Part shown: positions 11,282-24,711 of the stretch, one piece after another | How positions within the stretch are numbered: position 1 is the stretch's first letter | How the letters are laid out: each line of letters begins with the position of its first letter | Source of the DNA: Pseudomonas asiatica | Lineage (GTDB): Bacteria; Pseudomonadota; Gammaproteobacteria; Pseudomonadales; Pseudomonadaceae | Length of the DNA: 64,000 nucleotides | Assembly: GCF_040214835.1 (NCBI RefSeq) | Contig: NZ_CP157874.1 | Coordinates: forward strand, 500,001-564,000 | Direction: 5' to 3' | Made by a program: the position numbers and the translations under genes | Notes under the pieces: model-generated | Told to the model about the DNA's origin: nothing | The model's database searches: none | Seen by the model: the letters and a program-made list of their open reading frames with translations, nothing else

Positions 11282-14200
11282 ATGGCTTACTCATACACTG
11301 AGAAAAAACGTATCCGCAAGGACTTTAGCAAGTTGCCGGACGTCATGGATGTGCCTTACCTCCTGGCCATCCAGCTGGATTCGTATCGCGAATTCCTGCA
11401 AGCGGGAGCATCCAAGGATCAGTTCCGCGACGTCGGCCTGCACGCGGCCTTCAAATCGGTATTCCCGATCATCAGCTACTCCGGCAATGCTGCCCTGGAG
11501 TACGTAGGCTATCGCCTGGGCGAACCCGCCTTCGATGTGAAGGAATGTGTCCTGCGTGGCGTGACCTTCGCGGTCCCACTGCGGGTCAAAGTGCGCCTGA
11601 TCATCTTCGACAAGGAATCGTCGAACAAAGCGATCAAGGACATCAAAGAGCAAGAAGTCTACATGGGTGAAATTCCCCTGATGACTGAGAACGGTACCTT
11701 CGTTATCAACGGTACCGAGCGTGTGATCGTTTCCCAGCTGCACCGTTCGCCTGGTGTGTTCTTCGACCACGACCGTGGCAAGACTCACAGCTCCGGCAAG
11801 CTGCTGTACTCCGCTCGCATCATCCCTTACCGCGGCTCCTGGCTGGACTTCGAGTTCGACCCGAAGGACTGCGTGTTCGTACGTATCGACCGTCGCCGCA
11901 AACTGCCGGCCTCGGTGCTGCTGCGTGCCCTGGGTTACAGCACTGAAGAAGTGCTGAACACCTTCTACACCACCAACGTGTTCCACATTTCCGGCGAGAA
12001 GCTCAGCCTGGAACTGGTACCTCAGCGTCTGCGTGGTGAGGTTGCAGTCATGGATATCCATGACGAAACCGGCAAAGTCATCGTCGAGCAGGGCCGCCGT
12101 ATTACCGCGCGCCACATCAACCAGCTCGAGAAGGCCGGCGTCAAGCAGCTGGACGTTCCTATGGAATACGTCCTGGGCCGCACTACCGCCAAGGCCATCG
12201 TGCATCCGGCTACCGGCGAGATCCTGGCCGAATGCAACACCGAGATGACCACCGAACTGCTGATCAAGGTCGCCAAGGCACAGGTTGTCCGTATCGAGAC
12301 CCTGTACACCAACGACATTGATTGCGGTCCGTTCATCTCCGATACCCTGAAGATCGACACCACCAGCAACCAGCTGGAAGCCCTGGTCGAGATCTACCGC
12401 ATGATGCGTCCTGGCGAGCCGCCAACCAAGGATGCTGCCGAGACCCTGTTCAACAACCTGTTCTTCAGCGCCGAGCGTTACGACCTGTCCGCCGTTGGCC
12501 GCATGAAGTTCAACCGTCGTATCGGTCGTACCGAGATCGAAGGTTCGGGCGTGCTGAGCAAGGAAGATATCGTCGAGGTTCTGAAGACCCTGGTCGACAT
12601 CCGTAACGGCAAAGGCATCGTCGACGACATCGACCACCTGGGTAACCGTCGCGTACGTTGCGTCGGCGAGATGGCCGAGAACCAGTTCCGCGTTGGCCTG
12701 GTGCGTGTCGAGCGCGCGGTCAAGGAACGCCTGTCGATGGCGGAAAGCGAAGGCCTGATGCCGCAAGACCTGATCAACGCCAAGCCGGTTGCGGCGGCGG
12801 TGAAAGAGTTCTTCGGCTCCAGCCAGCTGTCCCAGTTCATGGACCAGAACAACCCGCTCTCCGAGATTACCCACAAGCGCCGCGTCTCCGCACTCGGCCC
12901 AGGTGGTCTGACCCGTGAGCGTGCCGGCTTCGAAGTCCGTGACGTACACCCGACCCACTACGGCCGTGTGTGCCCGATCGAGACCCCTGAAGGTCCGAAC
13001 ATCGGTCTGATCAACTCCCTGGCTGCCTATGCCCGCACCAACCAGTACGGCTTCCTGGAAAGCCCGTACCGCGTGGTGAAGGAAGGCGTGGTCAGCGACG
13101 ACATCGTGTTCCTGTCGGCCATTGAAGAGGCGGATCACGTCATCGCCCAGGCTTCGGCCGCGATGAACGAGAAGAAGCAGCTGATCGATGAGCTGGTAGC
13201 TGTTCGTCACCTGAACGAATTCACCGTCAAGGCGCCGGAAGACGTCACCCTGATGGACGTTTCGCCGAAGCAGGTTGTTTCCGTCGCTGCGTCGCTGATT
13301 CCGTTCCTCGAGCACGACGACGCCAACCGTGCATTGATGGGTTCGAACATGCAGCGTCAGGCTGTGCCGACCCTGCGCGCCGACAAGCCGCTGGTAGGTA
13401 CCGGCATGGAGCGCAACGTTGCCCGTGACTCCGGTGTCTGCGTGGTTGCTCGCCGCGGTGGCGTGATCGACTCGGTCGACGCCAGCCGTATCGTTGTTCG
13501 CGTTGCTGACGACGAAGTTGAAACCGGCGAAGCAGGTGTGGATATCTACAACCTGACCAAGTACACCCGTTCGAACCAGAACACCTGCATCAACCAGCGT
13601 CCGCTGGTGAGCAAAGGTGACAAGGTTCAGCGTGGCGACATCATGGCCGACGGCCCGTCCACCGACATGGGTGAACTGGCACTGGGTCAGAACATGCGCA
13701 TCGCGTTCATGGCGTGGAACGGCTTCAACTTCGAAGACTCCATCTGCCTGTCCGAGCGTGTGGTCCAGGAAGACCGCTTCACCACCATCCACATCCAGGA
13801 ACTGACCTGTGTGGCGCGTGACACCAAGCTTGGCCCAGAGGAAATCACTGCGGACATCCCGAACGTGGGTGAAGCCGCACTGAACAAGCTGGACGAAGCC
13901 GGTATCGTCTACGTGGGTGCCGAAGTCGGCGCTGGCGACATCCTGGTCGGCAAGGTAACGCCAAAAGGCGAAACCCAGCTGACTCCGGAAGAAAAACTGC
14001 TGCGCGCAATCTTCGGTGAGAAGGCCAGCGACGTTAAGGACACCTCCCTGCGCGTGCCAACCGGCACCAAGGGTACCGTCATCGACGTACAGGTCTTCAC
14101 CCGTGATGGCGTCGAGCGTGACAGCCGCGCCCTGGCCATCGAGAAGATGCAGCTGGACGAGATCCGCAAGGACCTCAACGAAGAGTTCCGCATCGTCGAA

Positions 14201-15355
14201 GGTGCAACCTTCGAGCGTCTGCGTTCTGCCCTGAACGGCCAGGTGGTCGACGGTGGCGCGGGCCTGAAGAAAGGTACCGTGATCACTGACGAAGTACTGG
14301 ACGGTCTGGAGCACGGCCAGTGGTTCAAACTGCGCATGGCCGAAGATGCACTGAACGAGCAGCTGGAAAAGGCTCAGCAGTACATCGTCGATCGTCGCCG
14401 TCTGCTGGACGACAAGTTCGAAGACAAGAAGCGCAAGCTGCAGCAGGGTGATGACCTGGCACCGGGCGTACTGAAGATCGTCAAGGTTTACCTGGCAATC
14501 CGTCGTCGCATCCAGCCGGGTGACAAGATGGCCGGTCGTCACGGTAACAAGGGTGTCGTCTCGGTAATCATGCCGGTCGAAGACATGCCGCACGACGCCA
14601 ACGGTACTCCGGTCGATGTCGTACTGAACCCGCTGGGTGTACCTTCGCGTATGAACGTCGGTCAGATCCTCGAAACCCACCTGGGCCTGGCGGCCAAGGG
14701 GCTGGGCGAGAAGATCGACCGCATGATCGAAGAGCAGCGCAAGGCCGCTGAGCTGCGCGTGTTCCTGACCGAGGTCTACAACGAGATCGGCGGTCGTCAG
14801 GAAAACCTGGACGAGTTCACCGACGAAGAGATCCTGGCCCTGGCCCACAACCTGAAGAAGGGCGTGCCAATGGCTACCCCGGTCTTCGACGGTGCCAAGG
14901 AGCGCGAGATCAAGGCCATGCTGAAGCTGGCCGACCTGCCAGAGAGCGGCCAGATGGTGCTGTTCGATGGCCGTACCGGCAACAAGTTCGAGCGTCCTGT
15001 GACCGTTGGTTACATGTACATGCTCAAGCTGAACCACTTGGTGGACGACAAGATGCACGCGCGTTCCACTGGTTCCTACAGCCTGGTTACCCAGCAGCCG
15101 CTGGGTGGTAAGGCGCAGTTCGGTGGTCAGCGTTTCGGGGAGATGGAAGTGTGGGCGCTGGAAGCATACGGCGCGGCATACACCCTGCAAGAAATGCTCA
15201 CAGTGAAGTCGGACGACGTGAACGGCCGTACCAAGATGTACAAGAACATCGTGGATGGCGATCACCGTATGGAGCCGGGCATGCCCGAGTCCTTCAACGT
15301 GTTGATCAAAGAGATCCGTTCGCTCGGTATCGATATCGATCTGGAAACCGAATAA
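11282..15355 (+). CDS. rpoB: DNA-directed RNA polymerase subunit beta
   Basis: Beta subunit of RNA polymerase, 1357 aa, the usual Pseudomonas length. The rifampicin-pocket cluster reads [20 protein letters not shown], followed by [10 protein letters not shown], as in susceptible wild types. The conserved C-terminal segments [32 protein letters not shown] and [20 protein letters not shown] are present. ATG 11282 gives [15 protein letters not shown]. It is co-transcribed with rpoC 64 nt downstream. Confidence 0.98.
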   Translation: MAYSYTEKKRIRKDFSKLPDVMDVPYLLAIQLDSYREFLQAGASKDQFRDVGLHAAFKSVFPIISYSGNAALEYVGYRLGEPAFDVKECVLRGVTFAVPLRVKVRLIIFDKESSNKAIKDIKEQEVYMGEIPLMTENGTFVINGTERVIVSQLHRSPGVFFDHDRGKTHSSGKLLYSARIIPYRGSWLDFEFDPKDCVFVRIDRRRKLPASVLLRALGYSTEEVLNTFYTTNVFHISGEKLSLELVPQRLRGEVAVMDIHDETGKVIVEQGRRITARHINQLEKAGVKQLDVPMEYVLGRTTAKAIVHPATGEILAECNTEMTTELLIKVAKAQVVRIETLYTNDIDCGPFISDTLKIDTTSNQLEALVEIYRMMRPGEPPTKDAAETLFNNLFFSAERYDLSAVGRMKFNRRIGRTEIEGSGVLSKEDIVEVLKTLVDIRNGKGIVDDIDHLGNRRVRCVGEMAENQFRVGLVRVERAVKERLSMAESEGLMPQDLINAKPVAAAVKEFFGSSQLSQFMDQNNPLSEITHKRRVSALGPGGLTRERAGFEVRDVHPTHYGRVCPIETPEGPNIGLINSLAAYARTNQYGFLESPYRVVKEGVVSDDIVFLSAIEEADHVIAQASAAMNEKKQLIDELVAVRHLNEFTVKAPEDVTLMDVSPKQVVSVAASLIPFLEHDDANRALMGSNMQRQAVPTLRADKPLVGTGMERNVARDSGVCVVARRGGVIDSVDASRIVVRVADDEVETGEAGVDIYNLTKYTRSNQNTCINQRPLVSKGDKVQRGDIMADGPSTDMGELALGQNMRIAFMAWNGFNFEDSICLSERVVQEDRFTTIHIQELTCVARDTKLGPEEITADIPNVGEAALNKLDEAGIVYVGAEVGAGDILVGKVTPKGETQLTPEEKLLRAIFGEKASDVKDTSLRVPTGTKGTVIDVQVFTRDGVERDSRALAIEKMQLDEIRKDLNEEFRIVEGATFERLRSALNGQVVDGGAGLKKGTVITDEVLDGLEHGQWFKLRMAEDALNEQLEKAQQYIVDRRRLLDDKFEDKKRKLQQGDDLAPGVLKIVKVYLAIRRRIQPGDKMAGRHGNKGVVSVIMPVEDMPHDANGTPVDVVLNPLGVPSRMNVGQILETHLGLAAKGLGEKIDRMIEEQRKAAELRVFLTEVYNEIGGRQENLDEFTDEEILALAHNLKKGVPMATPVFDGAKEREIKAMLKLADLPESGQMVLFDGRTGNKFERPVTVGYMYMLKLNHLVDDKMHARSTGSYSLVTQQPLGGKAQFGGQRFGEMEVWALEAYGAAYTLQEMLTVKSDDVNGRTKMYKNIVDGDHRMEPGMPESFNVLIKEIRSLGIDIDLETE

Positions 15356-15419
15356 CACGTGACGCGAAGGGGAGTGGGGCAGGTAATGCCCGCTCCCTGC
15401 TCCGCCAGGAGGAAAGGCC

Positions 15420-18400
15420 TTGAAAGACCTACTGAATTTGCTGAAAAACCAGGGTCAAGTCGAAGAGTTCGACGCCATCCGCATCGGTCTGGCGTCGCCT
15501 GAAATGATCCGTTCGTGGTCGTTCGGTGAAGTTAAGAAGCCGGAAACCATCAACTACCGTACGTTCAAGCCTGAGCGTGACGGCCTGTTCTGCGCCAAGA
15601 TCTTTGGCCCAGTCAAGGACTACGAGTGCCTGTGCGGCAAGTACAAGCGCCTCAAGCACCGCGGCGTGATCTGCGAGAAGTGCGGCGTTGAAGTTGCCCT
15701 GGCAAAAGTTCGTCGTGAGCGCATGGCGCACATCGAACTGGCCTCGCCGGTTGCCCACATCTGGTTCCTGAAGTCGCTGCCGTCCCGTATCGGCCTGCTG
15801 ATGGACATGACCCTGCGTGACATCGAGCGCGTGCTCTACTTCGAGAGCTACGTCGTTATCGACCCGGGCATGACCACCCTGGAAAAAGGCCAGCTGCTGA
15901 ACGACGAGCAGTACTTCGAAGCGCTGGAAGAGTTCGGTGATGACTTCGACGCCCGCATGGGTGCCGAGGCTGTCCGCGAGCTGCTGCACGCTATCGACCT
16001 GGAGCACGAGATCGGTCGCCTGCGCGAAGAGATTCCGCAGACCAACTCGGAAACCAAGATCAAGAAGCTGTCCAAGCGCCTGAAGCTGATGGAAGCGTTC
16101 CAGGGTTCGGGCAACCTGCCTGAGTGGATGGTCCTGACCGTCCTGCCAGTGCTGCCGCCGGACCTGCGTCCGCTGGTACCGCTGGATGGCGGCCGCTTCG
16201 CGACCTCCGACCTGAACGACCTGTATCGTCGGGTGATCAACCGTAACAACCGTCTGAAGCGCCTGCTGGATCTGTCGGCGCCGGACATCATCGTGCGCAA
16301 CGAAAAGCGCATGCTGCAGGAAGCGGTCGACGCCCTGCTGGACAACGGCCGTCGCGGTCGCGCCATCACTGGCTCGAACAAGCGTCCGCTGAAGTCCCTG
16401 GCCGACATGATCAAAGGTAAGCAAGGTCGCTTCCGTCAGAACCTGCTCGGTAAGCGTGTGGACTACTCTGGCCGTTCGGTAATTACCGTAGGCCCGACCC
16501 TGCGTCTGCACCAGTGCGGTCTGCCGAAGAAGATGGCCCTCGAGCTGTTCAAGCCGTTCATTTTCGGCAAGCTGGAAATGCGTGGTCTGGCGACCACCAT
16601 CAAGGCTGCCAAGAAGATGGTCGAGCGCGAGCTGCCAGAGGTGTGGGACGTACTCGCCGAGGTGATCCGCGAACACCCCGTGCTGCTCAACCGTGCACCG
16701 ACCCTGCACCGTCTGGGTATCCAGGCATTTGAACCGGTTCTGATCGAAGGTAAGGCTATCCAGCTGCACCCGCTGGTCTGCGCCGCGTACAACGCCGACT
16801 TCGACGGTGACCAGATGGCCGTTCACGTGCCGCTGACCCTGGAAGCACAGCTCGAAGCGCGCGCGCTGATGATGTCGACCAACAACATCCTGTCGCCAGC
16901 CAACGGTGAGCCAATCATCGTTCCGTCGCAGGACGTGGTACTGGGTCTGTACTACATGACCCGTGAGGCCATCAACGCCAAGGGCGAAGGTCGCGTGTTC
17001 GCCGACCTGCAGGAAGTCGACCGCGTATTCCGCGCCGGCGAGGCTGCCCTGCACGCGAAAATCAAGGTTCGTATCAACGAAACCGTGAAAGAGCGTGACG
17101 GTTCCGTGGTCAAGAACACCCGCATCGTCGACACCACCGTCGGCCGTGCGCTGCTGTTCCAGGTTGTACCGGCAGGCCTGCCGTACGACGTGGTCAACCA
17201 GCCGATGAAGAAGAAGGCGATCTCCAAGCTGATCAACCAGTGCTACCGCGTGGTTGGTCTGAAAGAGACCGTAATCTTCGCTGACCAGTTGATGTACACC
17301 GGTTTCGCGTACTCGACCATTTCCGGCGTTTCGATCGGTGTTAACGACTTCGTTATCCCGGACGAGAAAGCTCGCATCATCGGTACCGCTACCGACGAAG
17401 TGAAGGAAATCGAGAGCCAGTACGCCTCCGGCCTGGTAACCCAGGGCGAGAAGTACAACAAGGTCATCGACTTGTGGTCGAAGGCGAACGACGAAGTGTC
17501 CAAGGCGATGATGGCCAACCTCTCGAAAGAGAAGGTCATTGACCGCGAAGGCAAGGAAGTCGAGCAAGAGTCCTTCAACTCGATGTACATGATGGCTGAC
17601 TCCGGTGCGCGGGGTTCCGCAGCCCAGATCCGTCAGCTGGCCGGTATGCGTGGCCTGATGGCCAAGCCGGACGGCTCCATCATCGAGACGCCGATCACTG
17701 CGAACTTCCGTGAAGGTCTGAGCGTTCTGCAGTACTTCATTTCGACCCACGGTGCTCGTAAGGGTCTGGCGGATACCGCACTGAAGACTGCGAACTCCGG
17801 TTACCTGACTCGTCGTCTGGTAGACGTTGCCCAGGATCTGGTGGTTACCGAGATCGACTGCGGTACCGACCAGGGTCTGCTGATGACTCCGCACATCGAA
17901 GGCGGCGACGTTGTAGAGCCGCTGGGTGAGCGTGTACTGGGTCGTGTCATCGCCCGTGACGTGTTCAAGCCAGGCACCGAGGACGTCATCGTTCCGGCCG
18001 GTACCCTGGTCGACGAGAAGTGGGTCGAGTTCATCGAGCTGAACAGCATCGACGAAGTGATCGTGCGTTCGCCGATCAACTGCGAAACCCGCTACGGCAT
18101 TTGCGCCAAGTGCTACGGCCGTGACCTGGCTCGCGGTCACCAGGTGAACATCGGTGAAGCTGTCGGCGTTATCGCCGCCCAGTCGATCGGTGAGCCGGGT
18201 ACCCAGCTGACCATGCGTACGTTCCACATCGGTGGTGCTGCAAGCCGTACTTCGGCTGCCGACAGCGTCCAGGTGAAGAACGGCGGTATGGTGCGTCTGC
18301 ACAACCTCAAGCAGGTTGAGCGTGCCGATGGCAACCTGGTTGCCGTATCGCGTTCGGGTGAGTTGGCCATCGCCGACGAGTTTGGCCGCGAGCGTGAGCG

Positions 18401-19619
18401 TTACAAGCTGCCTTACGGTGCGGTGATTTCGGTCAAGGAAGGTGACAAGGTCGAAGCTGGCGCCATCGTCGCCAAGTGGGACCCGCACACCCACCCGATC
18501 GTTACCGAGCTGAAAGGTACCGTGACCTTCGTGGGCATGGAAGAAAACATCACCATCAAGCGTCAGACCGATGAGCTGACCGGCTTGACCAACATTGAAG
18601 TACTGGACGTCAAGGATCGCCCTGCCGCAGGCAAGGAAATCCGTCCGGCAATCAAGATGGTCGACGCCGCTGGCAAGGACCTGTACCTGCCAGGTACCGA
18701 CGTACCTGCCCAGTACTTCCTGCCGGCTAACGCCCTCGTCGGCGTGGCTGACGGTGCTCAGATCGGTGTTGGTGACGTTATCGCGCGTATCCCGCAAGAA
18801 ACGTCTAAGACCCGTGACATCACCGGTGGTCTGCCGCGTGTTGCCGACCTGTTCGAAGCGCGCCGTCCGAAAGAGGCCTCGATTCTGGCTGAAGTCAGCG
18901 GCACCATCGCGTTCGGCAAGGAGACCAAAGGCAAGCGTCGTCTGGTCATCACCCCGACCGACGGTAGCGATCCGTACGAAGAGCTGATTCCGAAGTGGCG
19001 CCACCTGAACGTCTTCGAAGGCGAACAGGTAAACCGCGGCGAAGTTATCTCCGACGGCCCGAGCGATCCGCACGACATCCTGCGTCTGCTGGGTGTGAGC
19101 GCGCTGGCGAAGTACATCGTCAACGAGATCCAGGACGTTTATCGTCTGCAAGGCGTTAAGATCAACGACAAGCACATCGAGACCATCCTGCGTCAGATGC
19201 TGCGCAAGGTCGAGATCTCCGAGTCGGGCGATTCCAGCTTCATCAAGGGCGACCAGATGGAACTGACCCAGGTACTGGTAGAGAACGAGCGTCTCGCCGC
19301 CGAGGACAAGTTCATCTCCAAGTTCACCCGCGTGCTGCTGGGTATCACCAAGGCGTCGCTGTCGACCGAGTCGTTCATCTCCGCGGCTTCCTTCCAGGAA
19401 ACCACCCGCGTACTGACCGAAGCGGCGGTAACCGGCAAGCGCGACTACCTGCGCGGCCTGAAAGAGAACGTGGTCGTGGGTCGTCTGATCCCGGCCGGTA
19501 CTGGTCTGGCCTACCACAGCGAGCGCAAGCGTCGCCGTGATGCCGACAAGCCGCTGCGTGTGAGCGCCAGTGAGGTGGAAGCCGCACTGACCGAAGCGCT
19601 GAACTCCAGCGGTAACTAA
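15420..19619 (+). CDS. rpoC: DNA-directed RNA polymerase subunit beta'
   Basis: Beta' subunit, 1399 aa. The start is a TTG (15420) after the strong Shine-Dalgarno AGGAGGAAAGG, giving the known Pseudomonas N-terminus [17 protein letters not shown]. Visible features are the N-terminal zinc ribbon ([20 protein letters not shown]), the catalytic magnesium loop NADFDGDQM, the bridge-helix/trigger-loop region near [10 protein letters not shown], and a second cysteine cluster ([13 protein letters not shown]). It is the terminal gene of the rpl-rpo cluster. Confidence 0.98.
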   Translation: MKDLLNLLKNQGQVEEFDAIRIGLASPEMIRSWSFGEVKKPETINYRTFKPERDGLFCAKIFGPVKDYECLCGKYKRLKHRGVICEKCGVEVALAKVRRERMAHIELASPVAHIWFLKSLPSRIGLLMDMTLRDIERVLYFESYVVIDPGMTTLEKGQLLNDEQYFEALEEFGDDFDARMGAEAVRELLHAIDLEHEIGRLREEIPQTNSETKIKKLSKRLKLMEAFQGSGNLPEWMVLTVLPVLPPDLRPLVPLDGGRFATSDLNDLYRRVINRNNRLKRLLDLSAPDIIVRNEKRMLQEAVDALLDNGRRGRAITGSNKRPLKSLADMIKGKQGRFRQNLLGKRVDYSGRSVITVGPTLRLHQCGLPKKMALELFKPFIFGKLEMRGLATTIKAAKKMVERELPEVWDVLAEVIREHPVLLNRAPTLHRLGIQAFEPVLIEGKAIQLHPLVCAAYNADFDGDQMAVHVPLTLEAQLEARALMMSTNNILSPANGEPIIVPSQDVVLGLYYMTREAINAKGEGRVFADLQEVDRVFRAGEAALHAKIKVRINETVKERDGSVVKNTRIVDTTVGRALLFQVVPAGLPYDVVNQPMKKKAISKLINQCYRVVGLKETVIFADQLMYTGFAYSTISGVSIGVNDFVIPDEKARIIGTATDEVKEIESQYASGLVTQGEKYNKVIDLWSKANDEVSKAMMANLSKEKVIDREGKEVEQESFNSMYMMADSGARGSAAQIRQLAGMRGLMAKPDGSIIETPITANFREGLSVLQYFISTHGARKGLADTALKTANSGYLTRRLVDVAQDLVVTEIDCGTDQGLLMTPHIEGGDVVEPLGERVLGRVIARDVFKPGTEDVIVPAGTLVDEKWVEFIELNSIDEVIVRSPINCETRYGICAKCYGRDLARGHQVNIGEAVGVIAAQSIGEPGTQLTMRTFHIGGAASRTSAADSVQVKNGGMVRLHNLKQVERADGNLVAVSRSGELAIADEFGRERERYKLPYGAVISVKEGDKVEAGAIVAKWDPHTHPIVTELKGTVTFVGMEENITIKRQTDELTGLTNIEVLDVKDRPAAGKEIRPAIKMVDAAGKDLYLPGTDVPAQYFLPANALVGVADGAQIGVGDVIARIPQETSKTRDITGGLPRVADLFEARRPKEASILAEVSGTIAFGKETKGKRRLVITPTDGSDPYEELIPKWRHLNVFEGEQVNRGEVISDGPSDPHDILRLLGVSALAKYIVNEIQDVYRLQGVKINDKHIETILRQMLRKVEISESGDSSFIKGDQMELTQVLVENERLAAEDKFISKFTRVLLGITKASLSTESFISAASFQETTRVLTEAAVTGKRDYLRGLKENVVVGRLIPAGTGLAYHSERKRRRDADKPLRVSASEVEAALTEALNSSGN

Positions 19620-19630
19620 GTACAGGGCAG

Positions 19631-19703
19631 GGCCCCGGCAAGCCCCGAGCGATCAGCGGCGACATGAAATGTTGCCGATGATCGGGCGGGGAGGGCCGGG
19701 GCC
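19631..19703. repeat. Long imperfect inverted repeat after rpoC
   Basis: GGCCCCGG (19631-19638) can pair with CCGGGGCC (19696-19703), with further inner complementarity (AGCCCCG against CGGGCGGGG, GATCAGCGGC against GTTGCCGATGATC). The structure follows the rpoC stop and is trailed by CTCGTCTT, a poor T-run. It is the best candidate for the rpoBC transcription end or a 3'-end stabiliser. Confidence 0.5.
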
Positions 19704-19708
19704 TCGTC

Positions 19709-19737
19709 TTGACTGGGTGCAAGATCCTCTTTAGACT
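19709..19737 (+). promoter_or_regulatory. Candidate promoter of the str operon
   Basis: TTGACT (19709-19714), 17-nt spacer, TAGACT (19732-19737), about 94 nt before rpsL and downstream of the inverted repeat after rpoC. It is the best sigma70 match in this 211-nt gap. Confidence 0.5.
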
Positions 19738-19830
19738 TTTGTACCCTTAAATTTGGTGAGGCTCCGTCTCGCCAATTTTTGGCTTTCTTGCAAGACAATA
19801 GAGTCGCAAGACAATCAGTGGAGCTAGTAG

Positions 19831-20202
19831 ATGGCAACTATCAACCAGCTGGTACGTCAGCCGCGTAAGCGTTCGGTCGAGAAGTCCGACGTTCCTGCGC
19901 TGCAGAACTGCCCGCAGCGTCGTGGCGTGTGCACCCGCGTGTACACCACCACGCCGAAAAAACCTAACTCGGCACTGCGTAAAGTATGCCGTGTGCGTCT
20001 GACCAACGGTTTCGAGGTTTCCTCGTACATCGGTGGTGAAGGCCACAACCTGCAAGAGCACAGCGTCGTCCTGATCCGTGGCGGCCGTGTAAAAGACTTG
20101 CCAGGTGTTCGTTACCACACCGTTCGCGGCTCTCTGGATACTTCGGGCGTTAAAGGCCGTAACCAGGGTCGTTCGAAGTACGGTACCAAGCGTCCGAAGT
20201 AA
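19831..20202 (+). CDS. rpsL: 30S ribosomal protein S12
   Basis: S12 (123 aa) lines the decoding centre. The streptomycin-determining loop is wild type ([13 protein letters not shown], and [13 protein letters not shown] for the second site), so no resistance change is encoded. The start is [13 protein letters not shown]. It is the first gene of the str operon, upstream of rpsG, fusA and tufA. Confidence 0.97.
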   Translation: MATINQLVRQPRKRSVEKSDVPALQNCPQRRGVCTRVYTTTPKKPNSALRKVCRVRLTNGFEVSSYIGGEGHNLQEHSVVLIRGGRVKDLPGVRYHTVRGSLDTSGVKGRNQGRSKYGTKRPK

Positions 20203-20308
20203 TCGGTCGTTTGCAGACATCCATTTTTTTGAGTCGATAAGAGTAAGGTCGGGCGTAGGTCGAATGACCTGGTCCCGGGCTAACCTGAAGACCGTTTGAG
20301 GGCTTATC
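20203..20308 (+). promoter_or_regulatory. rpsL-rpsG intercistronic region, candidate S7 operator
   Basis: This 106-nt spacer matches the length of the E. coli S12-S7 intercistronic region where S7 binds to repress its own synthesis. It contains GC-rich pairable segments (GGTCGGGCGTAGGTCG, GACCTGGTCCCGGG) and ends close to rpsG. Assignment is by position only; the 16S rRNA site for comparison lies outside the window. Confidence 0.35.
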
Positions 20309-20779
20309 ATGCCAAGACGTCGTGTAGCAGCAAAACGTGAGATCCTTGACGATCCGAAGTACGGATCCCAAATCCTCGCCAAGTTCATGAACCACGTGAT
20401 GGAAAGCGGCAAGAAGGCCGTAGCCGAGCGCATCGTTTACGGTGCCCTGGATACCGTCAAAGCTCGCAAGAACAGCGACCCCCTGGAAATCTTCGAGAAA
20501 GCTCTCGACGCCATCGCTCCGCTGGTCGAAGTTAAGTCCCGCCGTGTCGGCGGTGCCACTTACCAGGTTCCGGTTGAAGTTCGTCCATCCCGTCGTAACG
20601 CTCTGGCAATGCGCTGGCTCGTAGACTACGCCCGCAAGCGCGGCGAGAAGTCGATGGCTCTGCGCCTGGCCGGCGAGCTGCTGGATGCTGCTGAAGGCAA
20701 GGGTGCTGCAGTCAAGAAGCGTGAAGACGTGCACCGTATGGCCGAGGCCAACAAAGCGTTCTCGCACTACCGCTTCTAA
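20309..20779 (+). CDS. rpsG: 30S ribosomal protein S7
   Basis: S7 (156 aa) nucleates assembly of the 30S head and contacts E-site tRNA. The start [13 protein letters not shown], the central [11 protein letters not shown] and [17 protein letters not shown] are typical. In E. coli it autoregulates the str operon. fusA follows after 30 nt. Confidence 0.97.
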   Translation: MPRRRVAAKREILDDPKYGSQILAKFMNHVMESGKKAVAERIVYGALDTVKARKNSDPLEIFEKALDAIAPLVEVKSRRVGGATYQVPVEVRPSRRNALAMRWLVDYARKRGEKSMALRLAGELLDAAEGKGAAVKKREDVHRMAEANKAFSHYRF

Positions 20780-20809
20780 TTCAAGCATCAATCATTTTGC
20801 GAGGGCTTT

Positions 20810-22957
<2,148 letters not shown>

Positions 22958-22984
22958 TCCCCTTTAGGCAAGAGGTTCACTGTC

Positions 22985-24178
22985 GTGGCTAAAGAAAAAT
23001 TTGATCGTTCCCTTCCCCACGTTAACGTCGGCACCATCGGCCACGTTGACCACGGTAAGACCACTCTGACCGCAGCTCTGACTCGCGTCTGCTCCGAAGT
23101 TTTCGGTTCGGCAGTCGTTGAGTTCGACAAGATCGACTCGGCTCCGGAAGAAAAAGCGCGCGGTATCACCATCAACACCGCTCACGTCGAGTACAACTCG
23201 AACATTCGTCACTACGCTCACGTTGACTGCCCAGGTCACGCTGACTACGTGAAGAACATGATCACCGGTGCTGCCCAGATGGACGGCGCGATCCTGGTTT
23301 GCTCGGCCGCCGATGGTCCGATGCCACAAACCCGTGAGCACATCCTGCTGTCCCGTCAGGTAGGCGTTCCTTACATTGTGGTCTTCCTGAACAAGGCTGA
23401 CCTGGTAGACGACGCCGAGCTGCTGGAACTGGTCGAGATGGAAGTTCGCGACCTGCTGTCCACCTACGACTTCCCAGGCGACGACACCCCGATCATCATC
23501 GGTTCGGCTCGTATGGCCCTGGAAGGCAAAGACGACAACGAAATGGGTACTACCGCTGTCAAGAAGCTGGTAGAAACTCTGGATGCCTACATCCCTGAGC
23601 CAGTTCGTGCCGTTGACCAGCCGTTCCTGATGCCGATCGAAGACGTATTCTCGATCTCGGGTCGTGGTACCGTTGTTACCGGTCGTATCGAGCGTGGTAT
23701 CGTCCGCGTTCAGGATCCGCTGGAAATCGTTGGTCTGCGTGACACCACCACCACCACCTGCACCGGTGTTGAGATGTTCCGCAAGCTGCTGGACGAAGGT
23801 CGTGCTGGCGAGAACTGCGGCGTTCTGCTGCGTGGTACCAAGCGTGACGACGTTGAGCGTGGCCAGGTTCTGGTCAAGCCAGGTTCGGTCAAGCCGCACA
23901 CCAAGTTCACCGCAGAAGTCTACGTTCTGTCGAAGGAAGAAGGCGGTCGTCACACTCCGTTCTTCAAAGGCTACCGTCCTCAGTTCTACTTCCGTACCAC
24001 TGACGTGACCGGTAACTGCGAACTGCCGGAAGGCGTTGAAATGGTAATGCCAGGTGACAACATTCAGATGACTGTCACCCTGATCAAGACCATCGCAATG
24101 GAAGACGGTCTGCGCTTCGCTATCCGTGAAGGCGGTCGTACCGTCGGCGCCGGCGTCGTAGCCAAAATCATCGAGTAA
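22985..24178 (+). CDS. tufA: Elongation factor Tu, str-operon copy
   Basis: Second EF-Tu gene (397 aa, GTG start at 22985, AGAGG upstream). The protein is the same as that of 6388-7581. DNA differences that I can see are limited to the 5' end (start codon, AAA for AAG twice, ACC for ACT) and the 3' end (GCC AAA ATC ATC GAG against GCA AAA ATT ATT GAA), with a long identical core. This pattern indicates gene conversion between the copies. It is last in the str operon, before a strong terminator. Confidence 0.97.
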   Translation: MAKEKFDRSLPHVNVGTIGHVDHGKTTLTAALTRVCSEVFGSAVVEFDKIDSAPEEKARGITINTAHVEYNSNIRHYAHVDCPGHADYVKNMITGAAQMDGAILVCSAADGPMPQTREHILLSRQVGVPYIVVFLNKADLVDDAELLELVEMEVRDLLSTYDFPGDDTPIIIGSARMALEGKDDNEMGTTAVKKLVETLDAYIPEPVRAVDQPFLMPIEDVFSISGRGTVVTGRIERGIVRVQDPLEIVGLRDTTTTTCTGVEMFRKLLDEGRAGENCGVLLRGTKRDDVERGQVLVKPGSVKPHTKFTAEVYVLSKEEGGRHTPFFKGYRPQFYFRTTDVTGNCELPEGVEMVMPGDNIQMTVTLIKTIAMEDGLRFAIREGGRTVGAGVVAKIIE

Positions 24179-24193
24179 TCACTCGACCGATTG

Positions 24194-24224
24194 AAAAAAC
24201 CCCCGCTCAGCGGGGGTTTTTTTT
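24194..24224 (+). terminator. str operon terminator
   Basis: AAAAAA-CCCCCGC-TCA-GCGGGGG-TTTTTTTT: a perfect 7-bp GC stem extended by A/T pairing with an 8-T tail, 15 nt after tufA. It separates str from the S10 operon and lies only 6 nt before the next -35 box. Confidence 0.95.
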
Positions 24225-24230
24225 ATTGGG

Positions 24231-24259
24231 TTGACACTAAATTGGGGCGTCTATAGAAT
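24231..24259 (+). promoter_or_regulatory. S10 operon promoter
   Basis: TTGACA (24231-24236), exactly 17 nt, TAGAAT (24254-24259), immediately after the str terminator. Transcription would begin about 24266, leaving only about 55 nt of leader before rpsJ, too short for an E. coli-type S10 leader. Confidence 0.9.
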
Positions 24260-24319
24260 CACGCCTCCTTTTAGCGGGCGTAGTGCGTCCGTTGGGAACA
24301 GCCTGGAGTCTGAAATCCA

Positions 24320-24631
24320 ATGCAAAATCAGCAAATCCGTATCAGGTTGAAGGCTTTCGACCATCGCCTGATCGACCAATCCACCCAGGAAATCGTGGAA
24401 ACCGCGAAACGTACTGGTGCACAAGTGCGTGGTCCAATTCCACTGCCTACCCGCAAAGAGCGTTTCACCGTTCTGGTCTCCCCGCACGTCAACAAAGACG
24501 CGCGTGACCAGTACGAGATTCGCACTCATAAGCGTGTTCTGGACATCGTCCAGCCAACGGATAAAACCGTTGACGCGCTGATGAAGCTTGATCTGGCGGC
24601 AGGTGTGGAAGTACAGATCAGCCTCGGCTAA
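24320..24631 (+). CDS. rpsJ: 30S ribosomal protein S10
   Basis: S10 (103 aa), a 30S head protein and, with NusB, an antitermination factor at boxA. The sequence [20 protein letters not shown] and the loop [16 protein letters not shown] are typical. It is first in the S10 operon. The 80-nt spacer after it carries a 23S rRNA-like segment, so it may escape the control applied to the genes downstream. Confidence 0.97.
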
Positions 24632-24650
24632 GACTTCGGTCTGGTCGTGT

Positions 24651-24695
24651 AACGCTCTGAAATGGGCGGCCATAGCGGGTGAAAGCCCCGTACAC
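24651..24695 (+). promoter_or_regulatory. 23S rRNA mimic upstream of rplC, candidate L4 operator
   Basis: These 45 nt align without gaps to 23S nucleotides 562-606 of this window with 40 identities (both begin AACGCTCTG and end GCCCCGTACAC). One difference (C here, T in the rRNA, before GGG) strengthens the hairpin by replacing a G-U with a G-C pair. The rRNA segment corresponds to E. coli 23S domain I around nt 295-343, a known L4-binding region. The mimic ends 16 nt before the rplC ATG, beside the GAGG ribosome-binding site, and L4 (rplD) is the next gene but one. Operator function is inferred. Confidence 0.8.
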
Positions 24696-24711
24696 TCATG
24701 AGGTTTACAAC

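Noticed and set aside
11291..19517. Very long minus-strand open frames opposite rpoB and rpoC (over 1,350 codons each).
   Set aside because: They mirror highly biased codons of the sense genes, have no ribosome-binding sites or recognisable domains, and are shadows.
22985..24178. Long direct repeat with 6388-7581 as a mobile element.
   Set aside because: It is the second tuf gene; no terminal repeats, transposase or target duplications are present.
24260..24319. E. coli-type S10 leader upstream of rpsJ.
   Set aside because: Only about 55 nt of leader, with at most a small ACGCC/GGGCGT hairpin; the L4-site resemblance is in the next spacer instead.
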